From Alphaproteobacteria bacterium (lineage in GTDB: Bacteria > Pseudomonadota > Alphaproteobacteria > Rhodobacterales > Rhodobacteraceae): a stretch of DNA of 64,000 nt. Where the stretch lies: positions 1 to 64,000 of the forward strand of contig JAUHZO010000008.1 in NCBI GenBank assembly GCA_030425925.1, given 5' to 3'. Position 1 is the first letter of the stretch. Every line of letters begins with the position of its first letter. Below, one piece after another: positions 27,089 to 34,815 of the stretch. The notes beneath the pieces were generated by a model. It was not told where the DNA came from, made no database searches, and saw only the letters and a program-made list of their open reading frames with translations. A program made the translations under genes and the position numbers.

Positions 27089-27771
27089 CCGACATCCAGC
27101 GCGCCGACCCCGAGGTCGCCGACAGCCTCGCCCGTTTCGGCGTGGCCACAGTACACGAGGCGCAGGGCCGCACCGGGCTGATGCACCAGCGGCTGCGCCC
27201 GGTCTGGCGCGGTGCCGCCATCAGCGGCACCGCCGTGACCTGCACCCTGCCTCCCGGCGACAACTGGATGATCCACGTCGCGGTGGAGCAGTGCCGGCCC
27301 GGCGATATCCTTGTGGCCGCCCCCATCGCCGAGGCGCATTCGGGCTATTTCGGCGATCTGCTGGCCACTTCGCTGCAGGCGCGCGGCGTGCGCGGGCTGA
27401 TCATCGACGCGGGCTGCCGCGATGTCGACGATCTGGAGCGGCTGGGCTTTCCGGTCTGGTCGCGCAGCATCTGCGCCCATGGCACGGTCAAGGAAACGCT
27501 GGGCGATGTGAACGTGCCGGTGTCCTGCGGTGAAACTCTGGTGCGTCCGGGCGACGTGATCGTTGCCGATACCGACGGTGTGGTCGTGGTGCCGCGCGGC
27601 ACGGCCGCCGCCACGGCGGCAGCGGCGCAGGCGCGCATCGACAAGGAAGAAAGGAGCCGCGCGCGCTATCAGGCGGGTGAGCTGGGGCTGGACGTCAACG
27701 CCATGCGCGACCGGCTGGCCGACAAGGGCCTGACCTATATCACGCAAGCCGACTGGGAGGCGCAGCAATGA
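27073..27771 (+). CDS. ligK: 4-carboxy-4-hydroxy-2-oxoadipate aldolase / oxaloacetate decarboxylase
   Basis: A 232-residue RraA-fold class II pyruvate aldolase of the LigK/ProA/GalC type. The active-site segments are GDILVAAPIAEAHSGYFGDLLA and DAGCRDVDDL (Arg-Asp pair binding substrate and divalent metal). LigK cleaves 4-carboxy-4-hydroxy-2-oxoadipate to pyruvate and oxaloacetate. The ligJ-like hydratase overlaps its stop by 4 nt, which gives the assignment strong context support. Confidence 0.9.
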   Translation: MPIVVTDIQRADPEVADSLARFGVATVHEAQGRTGLMHQRLRPVWRGAAISGTAVTCTLPPGDNWMIHVAVEQCRPGDILVAAPIAEAHSGYFGDLLATSLQARGVRGLIIDAGCRDVDDLERLGFPVWSRSICAHGTVKETLGDVNVPVSCGETLVRPGDVIVADTDGVVVVPRGTAAATAAAAQARIDKEERSRARYQAGELGLDVNAMRDRLADKGLTYITQADWEAQQ

Positions 27772-28793
27772 TCATCGACTGTCACGGCCATTACACAACC
27801 GAACCGCAAAGTTTCAAGGATTTCCGCCAGGCGCAGATCGCCCATTTCAACGATCCGGTGGGCACGCAGGCCCCGGTTCTGGGGGCGATCTCGGATGACG
27901 AAATCCGCGACAGCATCGCCAGCAACCAGCTGCGCGCCCTGAAGGAACGCGGCGCGGACATGACGATCTTTTCGCCCCGCGCCTCGGGCATGGGCCACCA
28001 TATCGGCGACGAGGCCATGTCGCAGGAATGGACACGGCTGTGCAACGACATGATCCACCGGGTCACCCGGCTGTTTCCCGAAAACTTCATCGGCGTCTGC
28101 CAGCTGCCGCAGAACCCCGACGCCCCGATCGCCAATTCCATCGCCGAACTGGAACGCTGCGTGACCGAACTGGGCTTTGTCGGCTGCAACCTCAACCCCG
28201 ATCCCACCGGCGGGATGTGGACGGGGCGGCCGCTGACCGACAAGGTCTGGTATCCGTTCTTCGAAAAGATGGTCGAACTGGACGTGCCCGCGATGATCCA
28301 CGTCTCGGGCTCGTGCAATCCGAACTTCCACATGACCGGGGCGCATTACATCAACGCGGACACCGCGGCCTTCATGCAGTTCATCGAGGGCGACCTGTTC
28401 GCCGATTTCCCCGATCTGCGCCTGATCATTCCGCATGGCGGCGGCGCCGTGCCGTATCACTGGGGGCGATATCGCGGGCTGGCGGACATGCTGGGCAAGC
28501 CGCCGCTGTCCGAACACGTGATGCGCAACGTCTATTTCGATACCTGCGTCTATCACCAGGCCGGGATCGACTGCCTGTTCGAGGTGATCGACATCGACAA
28601 CATCCTGTTCGCCTCGGAAATGTTCGGCGCGGTCAAGGGCGTGGACCCGGAGACCGGGCACAATTTCGACGACACAAAGCGTTATGTCGACGCGCTGGAC
28701 CTGTCCGAGGAAGAGCGTCACAAGGTGTTCGAGGGCAATGCGCGGCGGGTCTATCCGCGGCTGGATGCAGCCTTGCGCGCCCGCGGGCTCTGA
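27768..28793 (+). CDS. ligJ: 4-oxalomesaconate hydratase
   Basis: A 341-residue amidohydrolase-superfamily protein that closely follows LigJ of Sphingobium through its length: DCHGHYT at the N-terminus (metal-binding His6 and His8), ERGADMTIFSPRAS, GCNLNPDP, MIHVSGSCNP and IIPHGGGAVPYHWGR. LigJ hydrates 4-oxalomesaconate, the product of gallate or protocatechuate 4,5-cleavage, to 4-carboxy-4-hydroxy-2-oxoadipate, the LigK substrate. It is last in its operon. No LigAB, LigC or LigI gene is present in this window. Confidence 0.93.
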   Translation: MIIDCHGHYTTEPQSFKDFRQAQIAHFNDPVGTQAPVLGAISDDEIRDSIASNQLRALKERGADMTIFSPRASGMGHHIGDEAMSQEWTRLCNDMIHRVTRLFPENFIGVCQLPQNPDAPIANSIAELERCVTELGFVGCNLNPDPTGGMWTGRPLTDKVWYPFFEKMVELDVPAMIHVSGSCNPNFHMTGAHYINADTAAFMQFIEGDLFADFPDLRLIIPHGGGAVPYHWGRYRGLADMLGKPPLSEHVMRNVYFDTCVYHQAGIDCLFEVIDIDNILFASEMFGAVKGVDPETGHNFDDTKRYVDALDLSEEERHKVFEGNARRVYPRLDAALRARGL

Positions 28794-28840
28794 GCGCGGG
28801 ACCGGTCGCCGCACCGCAGCGTCCGGCGGCCTGAAATCGT

Positions 28841-28873
28841 TCCTTCATGCGGAATACCTTCCCGCATGAAGGC
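28841..28873. promoter_or_regulatory. operator-like site D with an 11-bp inverted repeat
   Basis: TCC 28841, GGA 28851, CCC 28861 and GGC 28871 keep the 10-bp phase. CCTTCATGCGG (28842-28852) is perfectly inverted at 28862-28872 with a 9-nt spacer. It lies 48 nt after the ligJ stop; it may be an operator for the small gene at 28969 or a hairpin ending the ligJ operon. Confidence 0.55.
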
Positions 28874-28914
28874 TTTCACCCCGCGAATACCCGTTATGAT
28901 TTGATACAGATCAG

Positions 28915-28942
28915 TTGCACCACGCCAATTCGCCGATATGTT
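28915..28942 (+). promoter_or_regulatory. candidate promoter of the DUF1127-like gene
   Basis: TTGCAC (28915-28920) and TATGTT (28937-28942) are separated by 16 nt in an unusually AT-rich patch 27 nt before the start codon. This is a by-eye match only. Confidence 0.3.
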
Positions 28943-28968
28943 GCAGCGCAGCATAGGAAGGTTTGAAT

Positions 28969-29199
28969 ATGGCACAGGCAACCACGACTCACGCCACCGC
29001 GGGCGCTGTTCTCAACGACACGCTGCGCGACATCGCAGCCGCAACCGGGCGGTTCGACCCGCTGGGCATCGTCACCGGCTTTCGTATCTATCGCGTCTAC
29101 ACCTACCTGTCGCAGCGCAGCGATGTCGAACTGCACGAGATGGGCATCGCACGCGACGACATCCCGCAGGTGGCCATGAAGATGGTCCGCGCCGACTGA
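28969..29199 (+). CDS. DUF1127-like small protein
   Basis: A 76-residue protein whose C-terminal half, RVYTYLSQRSDVELHEMGIARDDIPQ (split here as RVYTYLSQRSDVE and LHEMGIARDDIP), resembles the arginine-rich DUF1127 motif in which a Leu-x-(D/E)-(I/M)-G-(I/L)-x-R-x-D-I core is typical. AGGAAGG lies 7 nt before the ATG. Members of this family affect RNA turnover and phosphate or C1 metabolism in alphaproteobacteria. It is a single gene between the ligJ operon and the convergent LysR gene. Confidence 0.65.
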   Translation: MAQATTTHATAGAVLNDTLRDIAAATGRFDPLGIVTGFRIYRVYTYLSQRSDVELHEMGIARDDIPQVAMKMVRAD

Positions 29200-29203
29200 G
29201 CGC

Positions 29204-30124
29204 TCAGATCCGCCGGGTCAGCGGGCCGGGTGCCTTGTGCAGCCTGTCCGCGATGGCATCGACAAAGCCGTCGAACGCCGGCTCGATCCCGACAAAGACC
29301 GGGCTGTCCCAGCGCACGCAGGCCAGCGTGCGCACGATGGCGGGCGACACGACCGGGCGCGCGACAAATTCCTGCTTGCGGATTTCTCCCTCAGCCGCGC
29401 CATAGGGCATGATGGTGTCGGCCACGCCGCGCGCCACCAGATTCTTGACAGCGCGAATCGACTGCACCTCGTAGGCAACCCGCATCTCCAGCCCGAGCCG
29501 CGCAGTCAGACGCTCCAGCGCGCGGGTGATCACGTCCTGCTTGGCCGTCAGCGCAAGGTCGCGCTGCATCGCGTCGCGAAACGGGATCGGCCCCTGCCCC
29601 GCCTCCGGTCCCGCGGCTGTCAGAAGAAACAGATCCTCCTCCAGCAGCGCCCGGCGGAGATACCGCGGATTGGTGTCCTCGGCAAAGGTCAGCGCGCAGT
29701 CGATCTCGCCCTGCTCCATGCGCCGCATCAGGTTGAAGCTGAAATCCTCGGACACCTGCAACGTCACGCCCTCCAGCATCGCCGACAGGTCAGTCAGGAT
29801 CGCTTCGCCCACCATGCGCACGAGGCTGGGGGTCAGCCCCAGCCGCAGCGCGCGGGTGTCGCCGCCGGCATGGGCACGCACCGCGCGCCCGGCCTCGTCG
29901 ACCCGGGCCAGGATGTCGGCCGCGTATCTCAGCAGCACCGCGCCCGCCGCCGTGGGGCGCACCCCGCGGGAATGCCGCTCCAGCAATGGCGTGCCCAGTT
30001 CCTCTTCGAGATTGCGGATCTGCAGGCCAAGCGCGGTCTGCGCCACGTTCAGCTCGGACGCCGCGCGGGTCAGGTTGCCCGTCTCCACCGCCTTGCGGAA
30101 ATAGGTCAGTTGCTTGAGCTTGAT
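29204..30124 (-). CDS. LysR-family transcriptional regulator with apparent ATC start
   Basis: A 306-residue LysR regulator. The N-terminal HTH begins KLKQLTYFRKAVETGNLTRAA, the usual first residues of this subfamily after Met, followed by AASELNVAQTALGLQIRNLE; the remainder is the co-inducer domain. The expected first codon is ATC at 30124, 7 nt after GGGGGAGG; no in-frame ATG, GTG or TTG exists between it and the stop of the upstream transporter. So either a rare ATC start is used or translation begins inside the transporter gene. It probably responds to a pathway intermediate and follows a transporter and the second cupin pair. Confidence 0.85.
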   Translation of the reverse strand: MKLKQLTYFRKAVETGNLTRAASELNVAQTALGLQIRNLEEELGTPLLERHSRGVRPTAAGAVLLRYAADILARVDEAGRAVRAHAGGDTRALRLGLTPSLVRMVGEAILTDLSAMLEGVTLQVSEDFSFNLMRRMEQGEIDCALTFAEDTNPRYLRRALLEEDLFLLTAAGPEAGQGPIPFRDAMQRDLALTAKQDVITRALERLTARLGLEMRVAYEVQSIRAVKNLVARGVADTIMPYGAAEGEIRKQEFVARPVVSPAIVRTLACVRWDSPVFVGIEPAFDGFVDAIADRLHKAPGPLTRRI

Positions 30125-30174
30125 GGCGCTGCCTCCCCCTTGCCTGCCGCCCAGACGGCCCGCCTGTGCACGGC

Positions 30175-31152
30175 TCAGAACACTGGCGCGGCCAGCCGCG
30201 GCACCAGCGCCTCGGGCACGCCCAGCAGCGCCAGAAGCGGCGCCGTCTCGGCCACCAGCGCCACCGCGCCCAGCACCGCCACAAGGATCGAGGCCACGAC
30301 CCAACGGTCGAACACCTCGTGTTCGCGGTTGATGAGCGCGTTGAAGATCAGCCGGAACACGACCGACAGGCGCTGGATCGGCACCACCACCACAATCGGC
30401 GCCACCGCCAGCGCAAGATAGCGGAACAGCTGCGACAGCGCCACAAACACCGCCGACAGCAGGAACCAGACCGAAGCCCCGCCCTCGCCGCTGCGCAGAT
30501 AGGCCAGCCCGCCGGCGCGCCAGACCAGCACCATCACCACCAGCGTCGCCGCGACATAGGACACCAGCACCCCCGCCGCGCTGTCAGCCAGCGTGCCGGC
30601 CTCGCCCAGCCCCAGCGCGATGAACAGCGGGCTGGTGCCATAGCCGAAGGCGCAGACCGCGCCCCAGATCGTGCCGGCCAGGTAATCGGGTTCGAACCCC
30701 TTGGCACTGCCGGCCTTGCGGGTCTGGCGGCGGCGGCGCATCAGCACCAGAGGGCCGAACATCACCAGCGCCACGCCGACCAGGTTCACGCTGTTGATGG
30801 TCTCGCCCAGAAAGACAAAGCCCAGCACCAGCGCCACCAGGATCGACAATTGCTGCACCGGGGTCGACAGCGTCGCCCCCAGCGCCTGCGTGGCGCGGTA
30901 ATTGCCGTAGCGGCCGATGACGAAATGCACCACGCCCGCCGCCACCATCCAGCCCCAGGCCGACAGCGGCCAGTCGGCCAGCGCCGCGTACCCGCCCATC
31001 ACGGCGGCGAACACGGCAAAGATCGGCACGCCCAGAGGCACTGTGATGGCCAGGCCCTGCAGCACCGTGGCCTTCATCACGCCGCGGCGCACCGTGGCGT
31101 TGTTCAGGCCAAAGAACGCCGCCGATGCAAAGGCAAGTAGCGGTCCGAGCAT
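30175..31152 (-). CDS. DMT/EamA-type transporter, copy 1
   Basis: A 325-residue polytopic membrane protein with about ten hydrophobic helices in two EamA repeats (first ending FGPLVLMRRRRQ, the second starting YLAGTIWGAVCAFGYG). The drug/metabolite transporter superfamily exports or takes up small organic solutes. It lies between the cupin B2 gene and the LysR gene on the minus strand, so it may move a pathway substrate or protective efflux product. A similar gene is at 47850. Confidence 0.82.
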   Translation of the reverse strand: MLGPLLAFASAAFFGLNNATVRRGVMKATVLQGLAITVPLGVPIFAVFAAVMGGYAALADWPLSAWGWMVAAGVVHFVIGRYGNYRATQALGATLSTPVQQLSILVALVLGFVFLGETINSVNLVGVALVMFGPLVLMRRRRQTRKAGSAKGFEPDYLAGTIWGAVCAFGYGTSPLFIALGLGEAGTLADSAAGVLVSYVAATLVVMVLVWRAGGLAYLRSGEGGASVWFLLSAVFVALSQLFRYLALAVAPIVVVVPIQRLSVVFRLIFNALINREHEVFDRWVVASILVAVLGAVALVAETAPLLALLGVPEALVPRLAAPVF

Positions 31153-31174
31153 GTGCGTCTTCCGGATGGGTCAG

Positions 31175-31196
31175 CCGGGGCCCGCGCGGGCCCCGG
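31175..31196. promoter_or_regulatory. intercistronic hairpin between cupin B2 and EamA transporter
   Basis: CCGGGGCCC (31175-31183) pairs with GGGCCCCGG (31188-31196) around GCGC. No T-run follows on the minus strand; probably attenuates or stabilises the cupin mRNA. Confidence 0.45.
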
Positions 31197-31205
31197 ACGG
31201 GGCCG

Positions 31206-31811
31206 TCAGGCAGCCGGCTTGCGCAGGAAATCGCGCACCAGATCCGGCGTCAGGGTGATGTTCGGGGCATATTCCGGCGCGTCCTCGATCTGTTCCAGAT
31301 CGTTCAGGCCGCATTGCTTGAAGATGCGGTTGGTGACCGAGATCAGCCGCAGCGGCCGGTCCGGATCACCGTTGAAGTGCTGGTGAATGGTGTTCGGCGG
31401 CACATAGATCACGTCTCCGGCCTCGTATTCCCAGCGCGAGACCTTGTCCTGCGGTTTCCAGAAGTATTCGTCGGTGATTTCCACGTCGCAATCCTGGTGC
31501 AGGTCGTAGCCGAAGCCTTCGAGCACATAGAGGCATTCCTCGGCCAGATGCCGGTGCTTGCCGGATTTCGATCCGGGCGGGACGATCTGCATGTAGGCGT
31601 CGACGGTTTCCATGCGCGTGTTCATCTGTTCGTTGATCAGGTGTTTCAGCAGCCCCTGGCGCGACATCTCCCACGGCATGTCTTCGGGGCGCACCACCTT
31701 GCGGCGCTTGGCATCGCGCGCCGGGCGGGCGGCGGCATCGTCCAGAAGTTCCTGGTACAGCGCCATGTTCTCGGTGCCGTCGATCCAGGCGGCGGTTTCT
31801 TCCCAGGCCAT
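31206..31811 (-). CDS. single-domain cupin protein, type B copy 2
   Basis: A 201-residue cupin with complete motifs: GKHRHLAEECLYVLEG gives His, His and Glu, and PPNTIHQHFN gives the last His. It is the counterpart of 12049-12642, sharing GLLKHLINEQMNT-type, YDLH and EAGDVIYVPP segments, but retains the metal ligand lost there. It lies 2 nt after cupin A2. Two single cupins in tandem, repeated twice in the window, suggest a heteromeric metalloenzyme equivalent to the double cupins. Confidence 0.87.
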   Translation of the reverse strand: MAWEETAAWIDGTENMALYQELLDDAAARPARDAKRRKVVRPEDMPWEMSRQGLLKHLINEQMNTRMETVDAYMQIVPPGSKSGKHRHLAEECLYVLEGFGYDLHQDCDVEITDEYFWKPQDKVSRWEYEAGDVIYVPPNTIHQHFNGDPDRPLRLISVTNRIFKQCGLNDLEQIEDAPEYAPNITLTPDLVRDFLRKPAA

Positions 31812-31813
31812 GA

Positions 31814-32467
31814 TCAGTAGCCTCCTTCGGGGTGGTTGAAATCCTCTTCCTCTTCGCGCACCTCGAAGCCTTCGCCGCCCGGGGCGGGCGTGGTCTTGCG
31901 CGGTTCCACCGTCTTCTGGAACAGCATGTTCATGAACACGAACATCGGCTTGGTCTTGAGCACAAGGGCGCGGGCCGGCTTGGTGTCGGACGCGTTGAAA
32001 TGCTGGTGCACGCAGTTGTTGTGCACGATGGCCACGTCGCCGGCCTTCCAGTCATAGCGGATATTGTCGTGGATCTCGTAGCCCTCGCCATCGAGGATGT
32101 AGAACGCGGCCTCGTTCACATGGCCATGTTTCTGGCTCTTGCCGCCGGGGCCGTATTCTTCAAGATGGATGTGGAACAGCTGGCTGATATTGTCCTTGGG
32201 CTCGACATAGTGCCGGGAATAGGCCTGCGGGCCGTCGACGAACCTGATCTCCTTCGCCTTGCGCACCCGCGGCACCGCGCGCAGCTTTTCCAGCTCGTGC
32301 GTCAGGTTGTATTCGCCCTGGATGGCGCGGACAAAGATGCGGTCCTTCTGGCTGTGGTAGTAGCCTGCAGGCTGGGCCGCGTCTGCCTCATGCTCCGGGT
32401 GATGGTGGTGATGGTCCGGATCGGGCTCCATCTCCGGCAGGTCGTGATGTTCGGTCGTCTCATCCAT
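31814..32467 (-). CDS. single-domain cupin protein, type A copy 2, His-rich N-terminus
   Basis: A 217-residue cupin, counterpart of 11458-12036. The first motif KHGHVNEAAFYILDG provides HxH and Glu, and VHQHFN the last His; the copy at 11458 lacks the Glu. Residues about 13-30 hold DPDHHHHHPEHE, a probable metal-capture extension absent from copy 1. The ATG at 32467 has GGGAGGA upstream. It is first in the minus operon cupin A2, cupin B2, transporter, LysR. Confidence 0.87.
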   Translation of the reverse strand: MDETTEHHDLPEMEPDPDHHHHHPEHEADAAQPAGYYHSQKDRIFVRAIQGEYNLTHELEKLRAVPRVRKAKEIRFVDGPQAYSRHYVEPKDNISQLFHIHLEEYGPGGKSQKHGHVNEAAFYILDGEGYEIHDNIRYDWKAGDVAIVHNNCVHQHFNASDTKPARALVLKTKPMFVFMNMLFQKTVEPRKTTPAPGGEGFEVREEEEDFNHPEGGY

Positions 32468-32515
32468 GGCGCGGGTCCTCCCTTCCTGGGTTCGTGATAC
32501 GCCAGGCGCACGGAA

Positions 32516-32538
32516 AGAACAACTTTCCTGTATACGGA
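32516..32538. promoter_or_regulatory. operator-like site F upstream of cupin A2
   Basis: AGA 32516, TCC 32526 and GGA 32536 are 10 bp apart (read on the minus strand: TCC, GGA, TCT). The stretch CTTTCC-6nt-CGGAACGTCA is almost identical to site I at 51029-51051. It lies 49 nt before the cupin A2 start. Confidence 0.6.
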
Positions 32539-32664
32539 ACGTCAAGGCGCGTGTGACAGGCCCACGGCCTGCAATACCCTGAAACGGCGCAGGAAAACGC
32601 GGACATCCCCGCCGCGGCAAGGGCATTTCCCGATGCGGAACGGGCTGCAAAAAGCTCATGAGTT

Positions 32665-32687
32665 TCTTGCATGCGGAACATCGTTCC
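32665..32687. promoter_or_regulatory. operator-like site E upstream of Rieske ferredoxin
   Basis: TCT 32665, GGA 32675 and TCC 32685 are 10 bp apart; GCGGAACATCGTTCCGC at 32673-32689 is a perfect 17-bp palindrome with a 3-nt centre, 36 nt before the ferredoxin start. A related site with 9-bp spacing (TCC 32628, GGA 32637) lies just upstream. Confidence 0.65.
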
Positions 32688-32724
32688 GCTAATCAGGAGG
32701 CGACGGAGCAGCACGGGGGCAACC

Positions 32725-33051
32725 ATGTCGGACAGCAGCAACCTGATCGAATTGTGCGCCAAGGCCGATGTCGCCGAGGGCGAGGTCATCAAGGTCGAGA
32801 CGGGCGATCTCGAACTGGCGGTCTATTGTGTCGGCGGTCGGCACTACGTCACCGACAATCTGTGCACCCACGGCCCGGGCGAGTTGTCCGAAGGCTATCT
32901 GGACGGTCACGTCATCGAATGCGACTTCCATCAGGGGCAGTTCGACATCCGCGACGGCTCGGTCGTGGCCCCGCCCTGCATCCTGAAGCTCAAGACCTAC
33001 AAGGTCGTGCCGCATGACGATGCCGTGGTGATCGAGGCCCCGCAGGACTAG
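32725..33051 (+). CDS. Rieske-type [2Fe-2S] ferredoxin
   Basis: A 108-residue ferredoxin of the BphF/NDO type. The cluster ligands are Cys47, His49, Cys66 and His69 (LCTHGPG...CDFHQG). It would carry electrons between the reductase (20872) and the Rieske oxygenase (15566), making a three-component system whose genes are scattered across 17 kb but share the operator motif. Its 3' end overlaps the convergent Fe-alcohol dehydrogenase by 4 nt. Confidence 0.9.
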   Translation: MSDSSNLIELCAKADVAEGEVIKVETGDLELAVYCVGGRHYVTDNLCTHGPGELSEGYLDGHVIECDFHQGQFDIRDGSVVAPPCILKLKTYKVVPHDDAVVIEAPQD

Positions 33052-34208
33052 CCCGAGGGCCGAGAAACCGGGCCCTGGCCCCTCAAAACCTGCGCCACAA
33101 CCGCCGACGCGTCCGCAAGCGACAGGCGCTGGCCATTGGCCGCCTGGAGGGGGGCGTTTGGTGCTGGCTCCGGCTCGCCCGGGCGGTGGCGCGCGGCGAC
33201 GACGATCGCGGCAGCATCGGTATCTGCGCTTGCCAGACCGGGCACAAACCCGATGCGGTCATACAGCCCGCGGATGGCATCGACGATCGCCCCGGGTCGC
33301 GCCGCGGTTTCCAGCGCTGCGGCCAGGTCGGGCAGGATCTCCGGTCGGGCCTCCAGCGCGTGATGCAGCGTGGCGGGCAGCAGCGCACCGATGGCCTGCC
33401 CGTGCACCGCGCCCGTCGCCTTTTCCAGCGGTCGTGCCAGCCGGTGCGCCAGCCCAAGCCGCGCCTGCCCGCAGGCCAGGTTCGCCAGCGACGCGCCCAG
33501 CAGGTTGTCGCCGCGGGCCATCGGCGTGCCGCCGACAATCGCCCCCTCGAGCGCGCCAAAGAGCAGACGGGCCGCCCGGAGCGCCAGTGCGTCGCTGACC
33601 GGCGTGGCCCGCAACGAGGTCGCCGCCTCCAGCGCATGGCTCAGCGCATCCACCGCGGCGGGGCGGGCCACCGCCGGGGGCAGCCCCTCCAGCGACAGCG
33701 GATCAAGCAGCGCGGCGGTGGCGAACCCGCCGGGGCCGCCGATGGTGAACTTGGCCCCGTCCGCATCGTCGCGCAGGATGGTGAAGGGCGACACCTCGGT
33801 GCCCGCCCCGGCCGTGGTGGGGATCATCACCATGGGCAGGGGTGGCGCGGGCAGATCCGGCAGACCTTCGAGCCCGCGCAGCGGTCCGTTCGTCGCGGCA
33901 ATCGCCGCGCCCTTGGCCGTGCACAGGGCCGAGCCGCCGCCCAGCCCCACCACGCCGTCAAGCCCCTCGGCGGCCATCTGCGCCGCACAGGCCTCGGCAT
34001 CGGCCACACGCCCGTCGATCCGGCAGCCGTCGAACGTGGGCACCGCGCCCAGCAGGCGGCACAGTTCCTGCCCCGCGGCACCTTCCAGCACCCTGCGGTC
34101 GGTCACCAGCAGAGGCCGCCGGATCCCGGCCCCGTGCAGCAGGGCGGGAAGCTGTGCCAGACTGTCCGGCCCCCAGATCAGCCGGACCGGAGCGTGGAAT
34201 TCCGCCAT
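33048..34208 (-). CDS. iron-containing alcohol dehydrogenase / maleylacetate reductase-like
   Basis: A 386-residue group III dehydrogenase. GLGGGSALCTAKG is the nucleotide loop, and the metal ligands are in DALSHALEA, GLAHRLARPL and GAVHGQAIG. Both fermentative alcohol dehydrogenases and maleylacetate reductases of aromatic pathways belong here; FHAPVRLIWG and the catabolic setting favour a maleylacetate-reductase-type role. It is fourth in the operon TctC, TctA, methyltransferase, dehydrogenase. Confidence 0.82.
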   Translation of the reverse strand: MAEFHAPVRLIWGPDSLAQLPALLHGAGIRRPLLVTDRRVLEGAAGQELCRLLGAVPTFDGCRIDGRVADAEACAAQMAAEGLDGVVGLGGGSALCTAKGAAIAATNGPLRGLEGLPDLPAPPLPMVMIPTTAGAGTEVSPFTILRDDADGAKFTIGGPGGFATAALLDPLSLEGLPPAVARPAAVDALSHALEAATSLRATPVSDALALRAARLLFGALEGAIVGGTPMARGDNLLGASLANLACGQARLGLAHRLARPLEKATGAVHGQAIGALLPATLHHALEARPEILPDLAAALETAARPGAIVDAIRGLYDRIGFVPGLASADTDAAAIVVAARHRPGEPEPAPNAPLQAANGQRLSLADASAVVAQVLRGQGPVSRPSG

Positions 34209-34209
34209 G

Positions 34210-34815
34210 TCACTTCCGCGCCACCATGTCGACCAGCGCCGACATGCCGGCATGGCCCGGGCCTTCGTTGATTTCGGCGTCGTAGGCCTCGATCCGGACC
34301 TCGCTCAGGTCTCCGAATGCGTCGCGCAGAAGCTCCTCGGTATAGAGGTTCTCCAGCTTCTTGGGCCCGCCCGTGCCATAGTCCAGCTGCCGGGGTCCGT
34401 ACCCTTCGATCAGGATCAGACCGCCGGGCCGCACCGCGCGTTTCATGCCCGCGAACACCGCGGCGCGATCCTGGGGCGACAGGAACTGGAAGAAGATGCC
34501 CACCACCACGTCGAACGCCGCGTCGGGAAACGCGTATTCGGTGAGATCCCCCAGCTGGTAGTCCACCTGCACCCCGCGCGACGACGCCAGCGCCAGCGCC
34601 TTTTCCCGCGCCCGGGGCGAGAAGTCCTGACAGGTGACCTGCAGCCCCTGCTGGGCCAGCCAGACGCCGTTGCGCCCCTCGCCATCGGCAATCGACAGCG
34701 CCGTCTGCCCGGCCTGCAACAGCGGGGCCTGACGTTCCAGAAAGGCATTCGGCGCGGTGCCGAACACATAGGTCTCGACCGCGAAACGGCCTTCCCAGCG
34801 CTCAAACTCGCTCAT
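34210..34815 (-). CDS. class I SAM-dependent methyltransferase (TehB-like)
   Basis: A 201-residue methyltransferase. SIADGEGRNGVWLAQQG is the SAM-binding motif I with a neighbouring FDVVVGIFFQFLSP motif. Relatives include TehB and methyltransferases that detoxify xenobiotics. It overlaps tctA by 4 nt and precedes the Fe-alcohol dehydrogenase by 1 nt. Its place in a transport operon suggests methylation of an imported or toxic intermediate, unproven. Confidence 0.8.
   Translation of the reverse strand: MSEFERWEGRFAVETYVFGTAPNAFLERQAPLLQAGQTALSIADGEGRNGVWLAQQGLQVTCQDFSPRAREKALALASSRGVQVDYQLGDLTEYAFPDAAFDVVVGIFFQFLSPQDRAAVFAGMKRAVRPGGLILIEGYGPRQLDYGTGGPKKLENLYTEELLRDAFGDLSEVRIEAYDAEINEGPGHAGMSALVDMVARK

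Noticed and set aside
32628-32639. An extra TCC/GGA pair upstream of site E
   Set aside because: The spacing is 9 bp rather than 10, so it is out of phase with the motif and noted only as a possible relic.
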